In this document: positions 25,000 to 33,562 of the stretch, in pieces
Layout of the letters: each line of letters starts with the position of its first letter
How positions within the stretch are numbered: the first letter of the stretch is position 1
From: Phocaeicola dorei
GTDB taxonomy: Bacteria > Bacteroidota > Bacteroidia > Bacteroidales > Bacteroidaceae
Assembly: GCF_013009555.1 (NCBI RefSeq)
Contig: NZ_CP046176.1
Location: 3,627,501-3,691,500, forward strand
DNA length: 64,000 bases
Direction of reading: 5' to 3'
Made by a program: the position numbers and the translations under genes
Notes under the pieces: generated by a model
Databases searched by the model: none
What the model saw: only the letters and a program-made list of their open reading frames with translations
Told to the model about the DNA's origin: nothing

Positions 25000-25947
25000 T
25001 TAGAACCCAACACCTCTCTTGCGCTTAACTTTCTTCCTTCTGCGAAGTATATCCACCATTTCCTGATTGGCTTCCGCATCAGCAGCGTTATAAGATGAGC
25101 CACTGCTTTTTAGCAATCCCCAAGAGCCGTTGAACAACTCGCTTTGTGCCGTGCCGGACGGTGCGCTTGGTGTAGCCGTTTCATATATTCCGGCTGTTAT
25201 TCCCATACGTTCCCTGCATCTGTTGTGCTGCAAAGCCGCGTCAATCTTGGAATAACTGAAACGCCTGTCCACTTTGGAGCCGTTGAAATGGTAGCCATTC
25301 ATGGAGAATACAACACCCTGCACCTCGCTGGTCTGCCCCTTATGCTTGAAATGTACTTCCACTCCCTGCCGTTTCAGGTTGGCGATAAGCACGTTCCAGT
25401 TGCCGCATCTGCCGACTTCCATTTTGATGATGTCGTAAAGCGCATATTTCGTCCTGTCTGGCTCTTTCAGGCGGTTGCGTTTGACATTGTCCTTTCCGCC
25501 AGCCATATGCAAGCCGTATTTCAAGGTCAATTCCTTGCAGATGCGGGTACTGCGCAGACGCTCGTGCCTGTCCGATATGGTATTGCCGTTGTTGTCTATG
25601 CGGTTGAAAGCAATATGCACGTGCGGATGCTCCTTGTCGAAATGCTGGGCGATGAAGAACTGCGTATTCTTGATTCCCATCCGTTCCATATATTCAAGCG
25701 CGATGCCTGCCATGATACGGTTCGTCAGCCGTAACTCATCCTCTTTGGAAAAACTCAACGCGATATGTCCGACAGGTTTTGTCACCTTATCGTTCATCCG
25801 TGACTGGGCATTGAAACTCATGGCGATAGTTTCCAGATTTTCCATAAACAAGCCTTCGCTTGCTACTATCTGCGTATCCTTCTTCTTGTCGATGATGTAA
25901 TCCACCGCACCCTTGAAGTCGCTTCCTTTTACGATTTTCGCCATCAT
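25000..25947 (-). CDS. Relaxase (MobB-type) of the mobilizable element
   Basis: 315 residues. Relaxase/mobilization domain with the three-His metal motif HFDKEHPHVHIAFNRID (about 102-118) and the N-terminal MAKIVKGSDFKGAVDYI, typical of Bacteroides mobilizable elements. It nicks oriT and pilots the strand during conjugation driven by a helper element. The C-terminal tail is basic (RRRKKVKRKRG). Overlaps the MobC-like gene by 4 bases. Confidence 0.88.
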   Translation of the reverse strand: MMAKIVKGSDFKGAVDYIIDKKKDTQIVASEGLFMENLETIAMSFNAQSRMNDKVTKPVGHIALSFSKEDELRLTNRIMAGIALEYMERMGIKNTQFFIAQHFDKEHPHVHIAFNRIDNNGNTISDRHERLRSTRICKELTLKYGLHMAGGKDNVKRNRLKEPDRTKYALYDIIKMEVGRCGNWNVLIANLKRQGVEVHFKHKGQTSEVQGVVFSMNGYHFNGSKVDRRFSYSKIDAALQHNRCRERMGITAGIYETATPSAPSGTAQSELFNGSWGLLKSSGSSYNAADAEANQEMVDILRRRKKVKRKRGVGF

Positions 25948-26309
25948 ATCCCTATCTTGGTTATAAGTTCATGAATCCTTGCCACTGCCACCTTGCAGTC
26001 CCACCGTTCATCGTGGAAGCCTCCGGCGTTTGCCTTACGCGCAAGCTGGTTGAGATTGTTAGCCATGCCGCAGAGTTGGCGGATGTATCCGGCATGTTCC
26101 TCCGACAGCCGTTCTTTCACATGACCGTTACGGAAACATTCCCTCATGTACTCGCTTGGTGATACGCCCGCCTCATGCGATCGTGTCAGCAGGCGGAAGT
26201 AGTCGGCTGCCGTCATTTTCACTGCGATACGGTATTTCAGTTTCTCGGTTGCTTCCTTCTTGGGGCGACCTCCCTTGTTGCGTTCCTTGTGTTCCTTTGT
26301 CTGTTCCAT
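25944..26309 (-). CDS. MobC-like relaxosome accessory protein
   Basis: 121 residues. The KGGRPKKEATEKLKYRIAVKMTAADY start and the later MCGMANNLNQLARKANAGG-type segment (here LCGMANNLNQLARKAN) identify the bacterial mobilization MobC family, with a ribbon-helix-helix-like N-terminus that binds oriT. Directly upstream of the relaxase and overlapping it, so the two are coupled. Confidence 0.85.
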   Translation of the reverse strand: MEQTKEHKERNKGGRPKKEATEKLKYRIAVKMTAADYFRLLTRSHEAGVSPSEYMRECFRNGHVKERLSEEHAGYIRQLCGMANNLNQLARKANAGGFHDERWDCKVAVARIHELITKIGI

Positions 26310-26361
26310 ATTTTATTCCTTTTAATTCGGTTACTGATTCAACTGTATAGACCGACGGGAT

Positions 26362-26416
26362 GCCACCTCCTGCAATTTGGATGGTGGGTGGCAAGCGGTT
26401 TCGGTACACCCGAAAC
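26362..26416. other. Candidate origin of transfer (oriT)
   Basis: The 175-bp gap upstream of the mob genes holds two inverted repeats: GCCACC/GGTGGC (26362-26367 and 26387-26392) and GTTTCGG/CCGAAAC (26398-26404 and 26410-26416) with a TACAC loop. Position next to a MobC-relaxase pair and the hairpins fit an oriT; no nick consensus can be named. Confidence 0.4.
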
Positions 26417-26485
26417 ACAAACTTGCTACCTCCCAATCCTTAAGGAATGAGTTTCGGGCATCTCCCGTTTTTCTCATTCGGGATG

Positions 26486-27255
26486 TCATAATCCCAACCC
26501 TTTCTTCTTGGGTTTTACGATAGTTCTTGGCGGTGGACTAACGGCTAATTTCTGCCGGATTCCACGCAGGTAATCGTTCAGGTCTTTATGCCCTTTGTAG
26601 TTGTCGGAGAAGTCGCGGATGCGTCCGGCGAACTTCCTTTCCAATTCCCGATACGCCTTTCTTCCCGCCTCGTCATTGTCGAGCATGCAGTGGATACGTC
26701 CATACCCGTGCAGCACATCTATAGCTTTGGAAACATTGGCGGTCGAATTGAGGATGACGTAATCCTGCCTGTCAAGGTCGGGCAAGTTCGAGCAGTTCCT
26801 CTTCCGCAACGTGAGGAATGAAAGATAGTCCATCATGCCCTCGAATACAAGGCATTTCTCTCTCGCTTCTCCCTGTTGCCGAATATGGCTGATGTCTTTG
26901 GGTGCGACACAGCCTTTGAAAAAACGGTTACGCACTTCAAATCCTCCCGCCACATTCGGAAAACCGATGGCGAAATAGGGCTTGCCGTTATGGGTGAAGT
27001 GGAGCTCTTTACATTGCGCCTTTGCCAAAGCGATGTTTATGCCCCGTTCCTGCAAGTATCGGAGCAATGCCGGATGGGTGAGTTCGCCCACCTCCAAATG
27101 TTGGAAACTCGGTTCGGATGCCTGCTGGCGAAAAGAGAAAGATATGGGACGGATGTGTGGTGCCTGTTCCGCTATCTTGCCAAGCAGATAAGGCACATGG
27201 TCGGATGCGTACAGTACCCCTGCAAGTGCGATGATGTTACCACCTCTTCCCAGTC
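26486..27255 (-). CDS. DNA primase, 3' exon (TOPRIM part)
   Basis: Encodes the last 255 residues of a CHC2/TOPRIM primase: GRGGNIIALAG, FEGMMDYLSFLTL with the TOPRIM Glu, and LDNDEAGRKAYREL with the Asp-X-Asp pair. The reading frame is closed on its 5' side by the group II intron; joining GATTATG (5' exon) to GACTGGG (3' exon) restores DYGLGRGG and a 312-residue protein. It probably primes replication of the transferred strand. Lies 176 bp before mobC. Confidence 0.8.
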
Positions 27256-29738
27256 GTAGGCTCGGTACAGAACGCCTTACTGCCTTTCGGCAGTAGGTTT
27301 TCCCGTACCTGCCCCCAAACCGTACTTGCATGTCTCCACGCATACGGCTCTCCGTTGATAACATGACTTTATTTAGCATGGCTGTGTATTTTGGCATAAC
27401 ACTTTTCACAGACAACCAATGTCTTCCTATGCTTTTCAAGCATCAGCCTGTCACATTCAGTTTTTCCTTTAAGCTGATTTAGCTTTCTGACATGACGCAT
27501 GACTACAGGTCCGACTTTTCCACATAATTCACATGTTCTCGCATCCAATCGCTCAGTAAGTGTCGGCTGTGGAATTGCGATTGTGTAGGATAAGTCGTTT
27601 ACCTCCGTATAGTACATTGGTGGTTTACGTTTGAATCCCTCATTATAGAATTTCCTGTACCGTAATTTACCTTTTGCATCCTGATATGGCACTATAATGT
27701 CATTCCCAACCTTATATTTGTCAATGACTTTGCTTACAGTGCTATTGGTTTTTCCTGCAATGGTATGGTACATACTGTACTCCATGATGTATCCAAACTT
27801 TGAGAGCGCGTATGCCACGTTGTTGGCAATGCAGTAGTAGTTGTAGAACCCTCTGATTTCAGAGTTATATGCCGCCACTATGTCCTCGATTTTCTTCTTC
27901 ATAAGATTGCCTCTGAACTTTGCAAACCAAACTTGTCGGCCATTTTCTACCTTGTATCTGATGGCGCTGTATTCTTCCAGTTTGTTCCGCACCGTTTCTA
28001 TGGCGACCTTTAGGACTATCTTACCGTTGTAATAACGGGCTGGCACATTGTTCTTGTCCCGCTTGATAGCATCAGACTTACGGACTGAAACATCGAAGCC
28101 AAGAAATTTCGCGGGCTTTTGTGCGTTTGTTATCAATGTCTTTTCCTGTGACAGTTCCAGCTTGAGGTTTTCTTCCATATACTTGGTAATGTCCGACTTG
28201 ATTTTAACGCACTCTGCCTTGCTTCCGATAACACCAATGAGGAAATCATCTGCGTATCTTACGTATCGAAGCCTTCTGTATGTTTCATCCATACTGTCTC
28301 TGCTCTCAATCTTTTGCCTTTCACGTCTCAGTTTCTCATACTCATCCCTAAGCTGTAATCTGACATCTGCATCCTGTATGTTCTTGATGCTTTTAAGGAT
28401 GCGTTGCATCTTATCGCTAAGTTGCTTGTATTCTTTGGTGATGTGTCTTTCTTTTCCCTTATTGAAGCGTAGGGCGTATTCTTCCATATACTTGTCAAAA
28501 TTATCAAGATAAATGTTTGCCAGTATAGGACTGATATTACCGCCTTGTGGAGTTCCCTTGTTTGTATTATGAAACTTCCAGTCTTCAATATATCCCGCAT
28601 TCAACAACTTGCGGATAAGCCTTAGAAATCTATCATCGGCAATCCGTTTCCGCAAAGTTGCAATCAATACATTGTGGTCTATGTTGTCGAAGAATCCTTT
28701 AATGTCTCCTTCCACAAACCATTTTGTACCTGTAAATGTCTTTTGGATATGGGTCAATGCGGTATGGCAGCTTCTGTTTGGTCTGAATCCATGTGAGGTG
28801 TTTGCAAACACCTCTTCATAGACGGCTTCAAGAATCATGCGCACCACCTCCTGTACAAGTTTGTCCTCAAAGGAAGGAATTCCAAGCGGTCTTTTCTTAC
28901 CGTTTTTCTTGGGTATGTATATCCTTTTTGCCGGATTAGGCTTGTAAGACTCATCTCTCAAAGATGCAATGACTTTGTTTATTCTTTGAAGACTCATCCG
29001 ATTGATGGTTTTCCCATCCGTACCGGGTGTCATATTGCCTGGTTTGGCGTAAATACGCTGGTAAGCAACATGAAACATCTCCTCATTGAATAAGATACGG
29101 TACAGCCTTTCGAACTTGTAATCCGAAACTTTACCATGCTTGTTTAAAGCTTTTAATACTTGCTCAGGACTTCTCATAATGTCTCACACATTTTCCATTA
29201 TTTGTATTAAGTTATCTAACTGCTTCCCTTCGCCATGTACAAGGCTTTCCCTTGCTCGGACTACTACGGAAGCTCCGTTCCCATGTCAGATATTCAGGGT
29301 CCTATGCCCATAGCCTTACGGCATTCTGATTTAGGGAATCCCCATTTGCTTTCACAATAACTGTTTGGCTCGGCAGACTGTCGGATGCGACTTACGTTCC
29401 TATTCCACTTATTGTGGTTGCTCTGAAGCCAGCTCCTGCTCCATTGTAATTTCGGTTTACATGGGGTGCTTCAGCCCGACGTGAATCAAATACCTTTCGT
29501 CGGGGCTGGTACGTGTGCAGCAGAACTATCGTTCAACCAATCAGGCTTCATCCTTGTGTCTGTCTTTTCCTCTCGCCATGCAGTCGCAGCTTGGTATTTA
29601 GCTGACTAATGACTTTACCGACATGCTTTTGTCACCTTTGGATTTCTCCTCCAGCTAAGTCGTTGAGGATAGGTCTGTTGAACTCTAACCTAATCTCTTG
29701 CCATAGAGATATTTATTGTGTAGCCTATATGGGCGCAT
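27256..29738 (-). mobile_element. Group II intron inside the primase gene
   Basis: 2,483 bp. On the minus strand the 5' end reads ATGCGCCCATATAGG, matching the GTGCGCCC start of Ll.LtrB-like introns except that the first base is A. The 3' end is CCTAC (AY rule). Domain V is visible at 27316-27352 as GAGAGCCGTATGCG with the partner GTACGGTTTG. It encodes its own reverse transcriptase, and about 560 bp of structured RNA (domains I-III) precede that ORF. The two primase exons meet exactly at these borders, in frame. Confidence 0.85.
27369..29177 (-). CDS. Group II intron reverse transcriptase/maturase
   Basis: 602 residues. Reverse transcriptase blocks: LVQEVVRMILEAVYEEVF and HGFRPNRSCHTAL, GTPQGGNISPILANIYL, catalytic YADD in RYVRYADDFLIG, a maturase X domain, and a C-terminal HNH-type endonuclease with two CXXC pairs (CELCG and CEKCY). 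The full domain set suggests competence for retrohoming. It splices and mobilises the intron it lies in. The intron's altered first base may still limit splicing. Confidence 0.92.
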   Translation of the reverse strand: MRSPEQVLKALNKHGKVSDYKFERLYRILFNEEMFHVAYQRIYAKPGNMTPGTDGKTINRMSLQRINKVIASLRDESYKPNPAKRIYIPKKNGKKRPLGIPSFEDKLVQEVVRMILEAVYEEVFANTSHGFRPNRSCHTALTHIQKTFTGTKWFVEGDIKGFFDNIDHNVLIATLRKRIADDRFLRLIRKLLNAGYIEDWKFHNTNKGTPQGGNISPILANIYLDNFDKYMEEYALRFNKGKERHITKEYKQLSDKMQRILKSIKNIQDADVRLQLRDEYEKLRRERQKIESRDSMDETYRRLRYVRYADDFLIGVIGSKAECVKIKSDITKYMEENLKLELSQEKTLITNAQKPAKFLGFDVSVRKSDAIKRDKNNVPARYYNGKIVLKVAIETVRNKLEEYSAIRYKVENGRQVWFAKFRGNLMKKKIEDIVAAYNSEIRGFYNYYCIANNVAYALSKFGYIMEYSMYHTIAGKTNSTVSKVIDKYKVGNDIIVPYQDAKGKLRYRKFYNEGFKRKPPMYYTEVNDLSYTIAIPQPTLTERLDARTCELCGKVGPVVMRHVRKLNQLKGKTECDRLMLEKHRKTLVVCEKCYAKIHSHAK

Positions 29739-29907
29739 CATAATCGAACCACAGGTTGCGGTCGGTGTTCACCTTGAACGAGGCTTCCGTTTCCTGACGG
29801 AACGGGGATTTATACCACAGGCAGTTTCCCTGTTGCTTTACGGGCGAATAACCCAAACTTTGCAGATAGTCCGCAATTTTGATTTGTTTTGCTTCTTGGA
29901 TGTTCAT
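29739..29907 (-). CDS. DNA primase, 5' exon (zinc-finger-like part)
   Basis: ATG 29905-29907 and 56 codons: MNIQEAKQIKIADYLQSLG, CLWYKSPFRQETEASF and NLWFDY, the CHC2 zinc-finger region of mobile-element primases, here with only one of the usual cysteines. It ends one base into the next codon at the intron border and continues at 27255. See the 3' exon. Confidence 0.8.
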
Positions 29908-29995
29908 GATATAATTTCTATGGATTTGATGATGACTGTAAAAACGTTGATTTGATGAATGAGATATGTATTGTCCTATACGTTAATGCTTTATA

Positions 29996-30099
29996 TTCTC
30001 AACATCTTCTCAACAAACCACTCACAAATAGAGAATCCAACAAACTGATGCTGTTTCCCTCTCAACTTTTCTTTTCGATTGTTGAGAATTTGTTGAGAG
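29996..30099. repeat. Cluster of CTCAAC(A) repeats between helicase and primase genes
   Basis: Forward copies of CTCAAC at 30000, 30011 and 30061 (the first two as TTCTCAACA) and inverted copies TGTTGAGA at 30080 and 30091. They lie in the AT-rich 257-bp gap between two replication genes of the element. Iteron-like; could be a replication origin or the operator of one gene. Confidence 0.5.
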
Positions 30100-30164
30100 T
30101 GTATGCTGTTTATTATCAGTATGGTTATATCATTATTCATCAATTCAACAAAAAAAGAATAGTA

Positions 30165-31370
30165 TTACAGGGATTCAAGTTGTTCCCTTGTGACGGTGTA
30201 GAAACGACCGACTCTTTTTATCGGCTCATATCGGCACTCCCGATTGTAATTGAATTGGTAAGTGGTATATGTAAGCCCGTTAGAGGCAGGAGTAAGTTTC
30301 CAACATTCCTGCAATACCTTTCTGACTTGGTGCTTCTCCACCTTTACCTGCGAATGTACCAGCAAAAGAAGAATGTCGTTGTGGCAGAACGAGAATGTGT
30401 CCGTGCCGACACTTTCCATAATGTCAAGGATAAGTTCGCACATCTCTATCTCCAATCGGTTGCGGTTGCTGCGGATAATCTTCTGCAAGGCTTCGGTATG
30501 CAGCAAAGAGGGCGCAAACCACATACGGCTTTCCTTTTCGGTGGAAAGTTGTCTGTATTGCAGGTAATACAGAAAGGCAGGTATCTCAGCTTTCAGCTTT
30601 TGCAGGAAGTCTGTGTCATCGGATTGCAGACGGTCTATCTTGCGCACCCAATAGCGTGTTTCACCTGCATCAATGATAACAGGCAGATACTCGTTGTTGG
30701 AGCATAGCACGAACTTGGCAAAGAACGCTATCTCGTCACGGTCTTTGCCTTTGGCTTCCACCTTGTAGGAAAGTGTGGTGCTGAGGTTCTTCAACCGCTC
30801 GCTGTCCTCCCTGCGGTTGAGCAATACCTCGTCCACCACGATGAGCAGTTTTCCTGCCCAGTCGGAATTGAACTGGCTGCGGAAGTCCTCGTTGGTATTG
30901 AAAGTGACATTGTTTTGAAACACAGCTTTCAGGAAGTTCAGGAATGTACTCTTGCCCGTGTTGCGTTCTTCTGATACCAACAGCAGGATAGGCAGTTTCT
31001 GCACGGGTTGCAGGTAGAGCAATTGAAGATAGTCCATGCCCAATTCATACTGTTCACCGAAGATATGGCGCACCAATGACCGGATACAGGGAAACTCGCC
31101 TTGTTGCGGACGGTGTCCTATCGGCTCGTAGAGGTTCAGGAACTTGTCCACCACGGGACGGTAGTCCACATGGTCGGGGACGGTGCAGAAGCCGTCGTAC
31201 TTCGGCACGGTGGCGAGATAGTCCTTGCCGTAGTCCTGCCGCAGTGTTTCGTTGTTCCACACGATGCGCTTCTTCACATAGCCTCCGTTCAGACGGGGCT
31301 GGTTCACTAACTTGTAGAGGGTAGTACCCACACGGATAAACTCCTCATTTTCAAAGTTGCCTTGTTTCAT
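30165..31370 (-). CDS. Primase-helicase-type ATPase (VapE/D5-like)
   Basis: 401 residues from ATG 31370; a TTG 42 bases earlier is possible but less likely. P-loop ATPase core: Walker A SEERNTGKSTFL, Walker B LLIVVDEVLLNR, sensor FVLCSNNEY and an Arg finger region. Similar proteins (virulence-associated E, superfamily 3-like helicases) precede primase genes in Bacteroides integrated elements and act in replication. No N-terminal primase domain is present, which fits with a separate primase gene downstream. Confidence 0.8.
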   Translation of the reverse strand: MKQGNFENEEFIRVGTTLYKLVNQPRLNGGYVKKRIVWNNETLRQDYGKDYLATVPKYDGFCTVPDHVDYRPVVDKFLNLYEPIGHRPQQGEFPCIRSLVRHIFGEQYELGMDYLQLLYLQPVQKLPILLLVSEERNTGKSTFLNFLKAVFQNNVTFNTNEDFRSQFNSDWAGKLLIVVDEVLLNRREDSERLKNLSTTLSYKVEAKGKDRDEIAFFAKFVLCSNNEYLPVIIDAGETRYWVRKIDRLQSDDTDFLQKLKAEIPAFLYYLQYRQLSTEKESRMWFAPSLLHTEALQKIIRSNRNRLEIEMCELILDIMESVGTDTFSFCHNDILLLLVHSQVKVEKHQVRKVLQECWKLTPASNGLTYTTYQFNYNRECRYEPIKRVGRFYTVTREQLESL

Positions 31371-31487
31371 TAGCACTTCATTTTTTTGTTTAATCAGTGC
31401 AAAACTCGGCAATTAGCGCAGAACGGATTAACAACTCACGCATACCTCACGTAAGATTTTCTTGGATTTGGCTTTATGACATACAAC

Positions 31488-31535
31488 AAAAGCCCGAAGA
31501 AATGCCATTCTAATGGATTTTTCTTCGGGTTTGTC
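31488..31535 (-). terminator. Terminator of the int-RhuM-like unit
   Basis: Arms CCCGAAGAAA (31493-31502) and TTTCTTCGGG (31520-31529) pair exactly; on the minus strand CTTTTGTTG follows. The remaining bases from 31413 to 31647 show no gene. Confidence 0.65.
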
Positions 31536-31647
31536 GTAATCGTACGTATGAATGGCAATACACCTATTCACATACTCGTATAAATACATTGTTGGCAATG
31601 GGAATACGCATAGGTCTCACTACTTCATGTCGTCATATCATTAGAAC

Positions 31648-32037
31648 TTATGCCTGATAATTAGACATATCCCAACCATTTATACCCAGCGAAAAGAAGA
31701 TATTTGTTTTCTCTTTTCGCAAGTACAGCCTTTTAAATATGGCATTGCGCACCTGTTCCGCACCGAAGCTGTCAATGCGGAAAGCAAGTGCGACTATCAT
31801 CGGAAAGCTGAACACATCGGCATGATACCCGTTCTCCTGCCGAACATACTTCTGTACCTCGTATTCTTTTAATGCTCCACTGTTATAGATGTTTCTGATG
31901 GCAGAACGAAGTGTCGGAGCAATTACTCCGAACAGTTCCACCAATTCCGGCTCGCTCATCCAAATGTTTGAGACATTCTCCAGCATGATGATATTGCCGG
32001 ATTCATTCACTGTTATGCTGTTTCTTCTCATACTCAT
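31648..32037 (-). CDS. RhuM-like N-terminal domain protein
   Basis: 129 residues. The segment ELFGVIAPTLRSAIRNIYNSG and ADVFSFPMIVALAFRIDS resembles the DNA-binding N-terminal domain of RhuM-family ('virulence protein') ORFs common on mobile elements. It lacks the C-terminal half of that family. It overlaps the integrase stop by 4 bases (ATGA), so it is co-translated with int, perhaps as an excision or control factor. Function not established. Confidence 0.6.
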   Translation of the reverse strand: MSMRRNSITVNESGNIIMLENVSNIWMSEPELVELFGVIAPTLRSAIRNIYNSGALKEYEVQKYVRQENGYHADVFSFPMIVALAFRIDSFGAEQVRNAIFKRLYLRKEKTNIFFSLGINGWDMSNYQA

Positions 32038-33257
32038 GACATCGTTATTCCGTTAAACGTCTTACTCAGTTTGTCGCCGAACATGGTCAGGTCGTTGTCG
32101 AGCTTCTGCGTGGTTATCTTTGCGTAGAGTTGGGTCGTGACTATATTCGTATGTCCCAACACACGGCTTACGCTTTCAATGGGCATCCCCTTGCTCAAAG
32201 CTAATGTTGCGAAGCCATGACGACTGCAATGAAATGATATTGACTTGGTTATGCCACATTCCCTTATCATCCGTTTCAACGGTTTGCAGATAGACCAATA
32301 GTTCAAGCCGGGGAATATACGATTGTCTTTCTGCATCGGTCGGTAGCGTTCGACTATCTGCAAGGGTATATCCAGCAGCTTCACTTGGAAGGCGACTTTT
32401 GTCTTGTGGCGTTTGGACAATATCCACTTCTCGCCGTTCACCTCCACGATGTTGTCATTCGTCAGTTCCTGAATGTCCACGAATGACAAGGCGGTGAAAC
32501 TGGCAAAGATGAAAATGTCACGGATGTATGCGAGCTTGCTGTCTGCAAACTCATGTGTCATGACCGCTTTCAGTTCATCCTCCGTCAGATATTCCCGTTC
32601 TTTCACATTGGGGCTGATATGAAACTGGATGAAAGGATTGCGCGGTATCAACCCGTTATAATGCGCTTTCATGACCACGCCTTTCAGCCACATACAGTTT
32701 GCCCATATCGAACCGTTCCGCAATCCGGCTTCAGTCGAGAGGTATGCGGCGAACTCCTTGATGAAATCGGGAGTAAGTTCCAACATGGACATATCGCTGC
32801 GTCTGTAAAACGACTTGATAAAGGCGGCTACATGGTTTCTTGCCCGTACACGTGCCCGATAGGTAGCCATTACCCTGTCTTTGCCTACCCGTTTCTTGAA
32901 CACTTCGTTCTCACGGTCGAATGCTTTTAGCAGCGTCTCATACTCGCTGCCGATTCCCTGATAGGCGTTGCGCACCATCTCAGCCGTAACAAATGCCTCG
33001 CGGTCTGAAATGCGCTGGTAATGTTTGATGATTTGCGCCTTGATGTTGTCAAGGGCAAGGTTGATGTCTCGTGCCTCGCGGCTCTTGCCTTTCGCCTTGT
33101 TTCCTTTCACGTCCCAAAGCGTTTTCGGGATGTTCTGCTTACAACTGAACTGCGCCACAGTCCCGTTGATTGTCACTCGTCCCATGATGGGGACAATACC
33201 GTTTTTCTCCTTGCTGCCGTTCACGTAGAACAGAACCTTGAATGTGCTTCTTGCCAT
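32034..33257 (-). CDS. int: Tyrosine recombinase, IntDOT-like integrase
   Basis: 407 residues with arm-binding, core-binding and catalytic domains. Catalytic residues H343 and R346 (SFHCSRHGF), H369 (VLGHTN) and Y378 (TQLYAK). The first catalytic Arg is replaced by Ser, S258 in FTALSFVDI; IntDOT of CTnDOT has the same change (S259). That supports the CTnDOT family, which tolerates mismatch next to the crossover. It lies 110 bp from the right attachment repeat and transcribes inward. Confidence 0.9.
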   Translation of the reverse strand: MARSTFKVLFYVNGSKEKNGIVPIMGRVTINGTVAQFSCKQNIPKTLWDVKGNKAKGKSREARDINLALDNIKAQIIKHYQRISDREAFVTAEMVRNAYQGIGSEYETLLKAFDRENEVFKKRVGKDRVMATYRARVRARNHVAAFIKSFYRRSDMSMLELTPDFIKEFAAYLSTEAGLRNGSIWANCMWLKGVVMKAHYNGLIPRNPFIQFHISPNVKEREYLTEDELKAVMTHEFADSKLAYIRDIFIFASFTALSFVDIQELTNDNIVEVNGEKWILSKRHKTKVAFQVKLLDIPLQIVERYRPMQKDNRIFPGLNYWSICKPLKRMIRECGITKSISFHCSRHGFATLALSKGMPIESVSRVLGHTNIVTTQLYAKITTQKLDNDLTMFGDKLSKTFNGITMS

Positions 33258-33367
33258 ACTCGTTTTTTGTTTGCAAAGTTATTACTCAACGAGTTAGACC
33301 TTGATATGCCAACCTGTGCCACAAGCTGCCAAATACAACACGGTGTGTTAAAAATCACCATTCGGCG

Positions 33368-33380
33368 GGTAATGATTTGG
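33368..33380. repeat. Right attachment-site repeat
   Basis: GGTAATGATTTGG, identical to 17845-17857. Lies 110 bp upstream of the integrase start, where the attachment site is expected. Confidence 0.75.
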
Positions 33381-33562
33381 AGACCGTTCTTCTTCATAAA
33401 TCCGCTTTCCTTTACGTTACCTCGATTTTTCGCCTGTCCTCATTTGTCTTCGCAAACGCCTTATTGACAGGCATTACGAAGACATTTGTCCCTTTTTATT
33501 CGTCTTTTCCAGAGATTTTTCGTAATTTTGCCACCCAAAATAACTACCAACTTATCAAGAAG

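Larger units (their letters stand above)
17845..33380. mobile_element. Integrated mobilizable element (NBU/CTnDOT-like)
   Basis: About 15.5 kb bounded by a 13-bp direct repeat GGTAATGATTTGG at 17845-17857 and 33368-33380. It carries an IntDOT-like recombinase at the right end, primase-helicase and primase genes, a MobC/relaxase pair, an rteB-like regulator, and a group II intron. There are no conjugation (tra) genes, so it should need a helper conjugative transposon. Genes outside both repeats are ordinary chromosomal genes, and the repeats fall in an intergenic region between the divergent tlpA-like and DUF6064 genes. No resistance gene is present. Confidence 0.85.

Noticed and set aside
31054..31324. 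Short GC-rich open frames on both strands within the helicase-type ATPase gene
   Set aside because: They lie inside a gene with a clear Walker motif frame; their Arg-rich composition is a frame-shadow effect.
17845..33380. tRNA gene as integration target
   Set aside because: No tRNA-like cloverleaf was seen at either end; the repeat lies in plain intergenic DNA.
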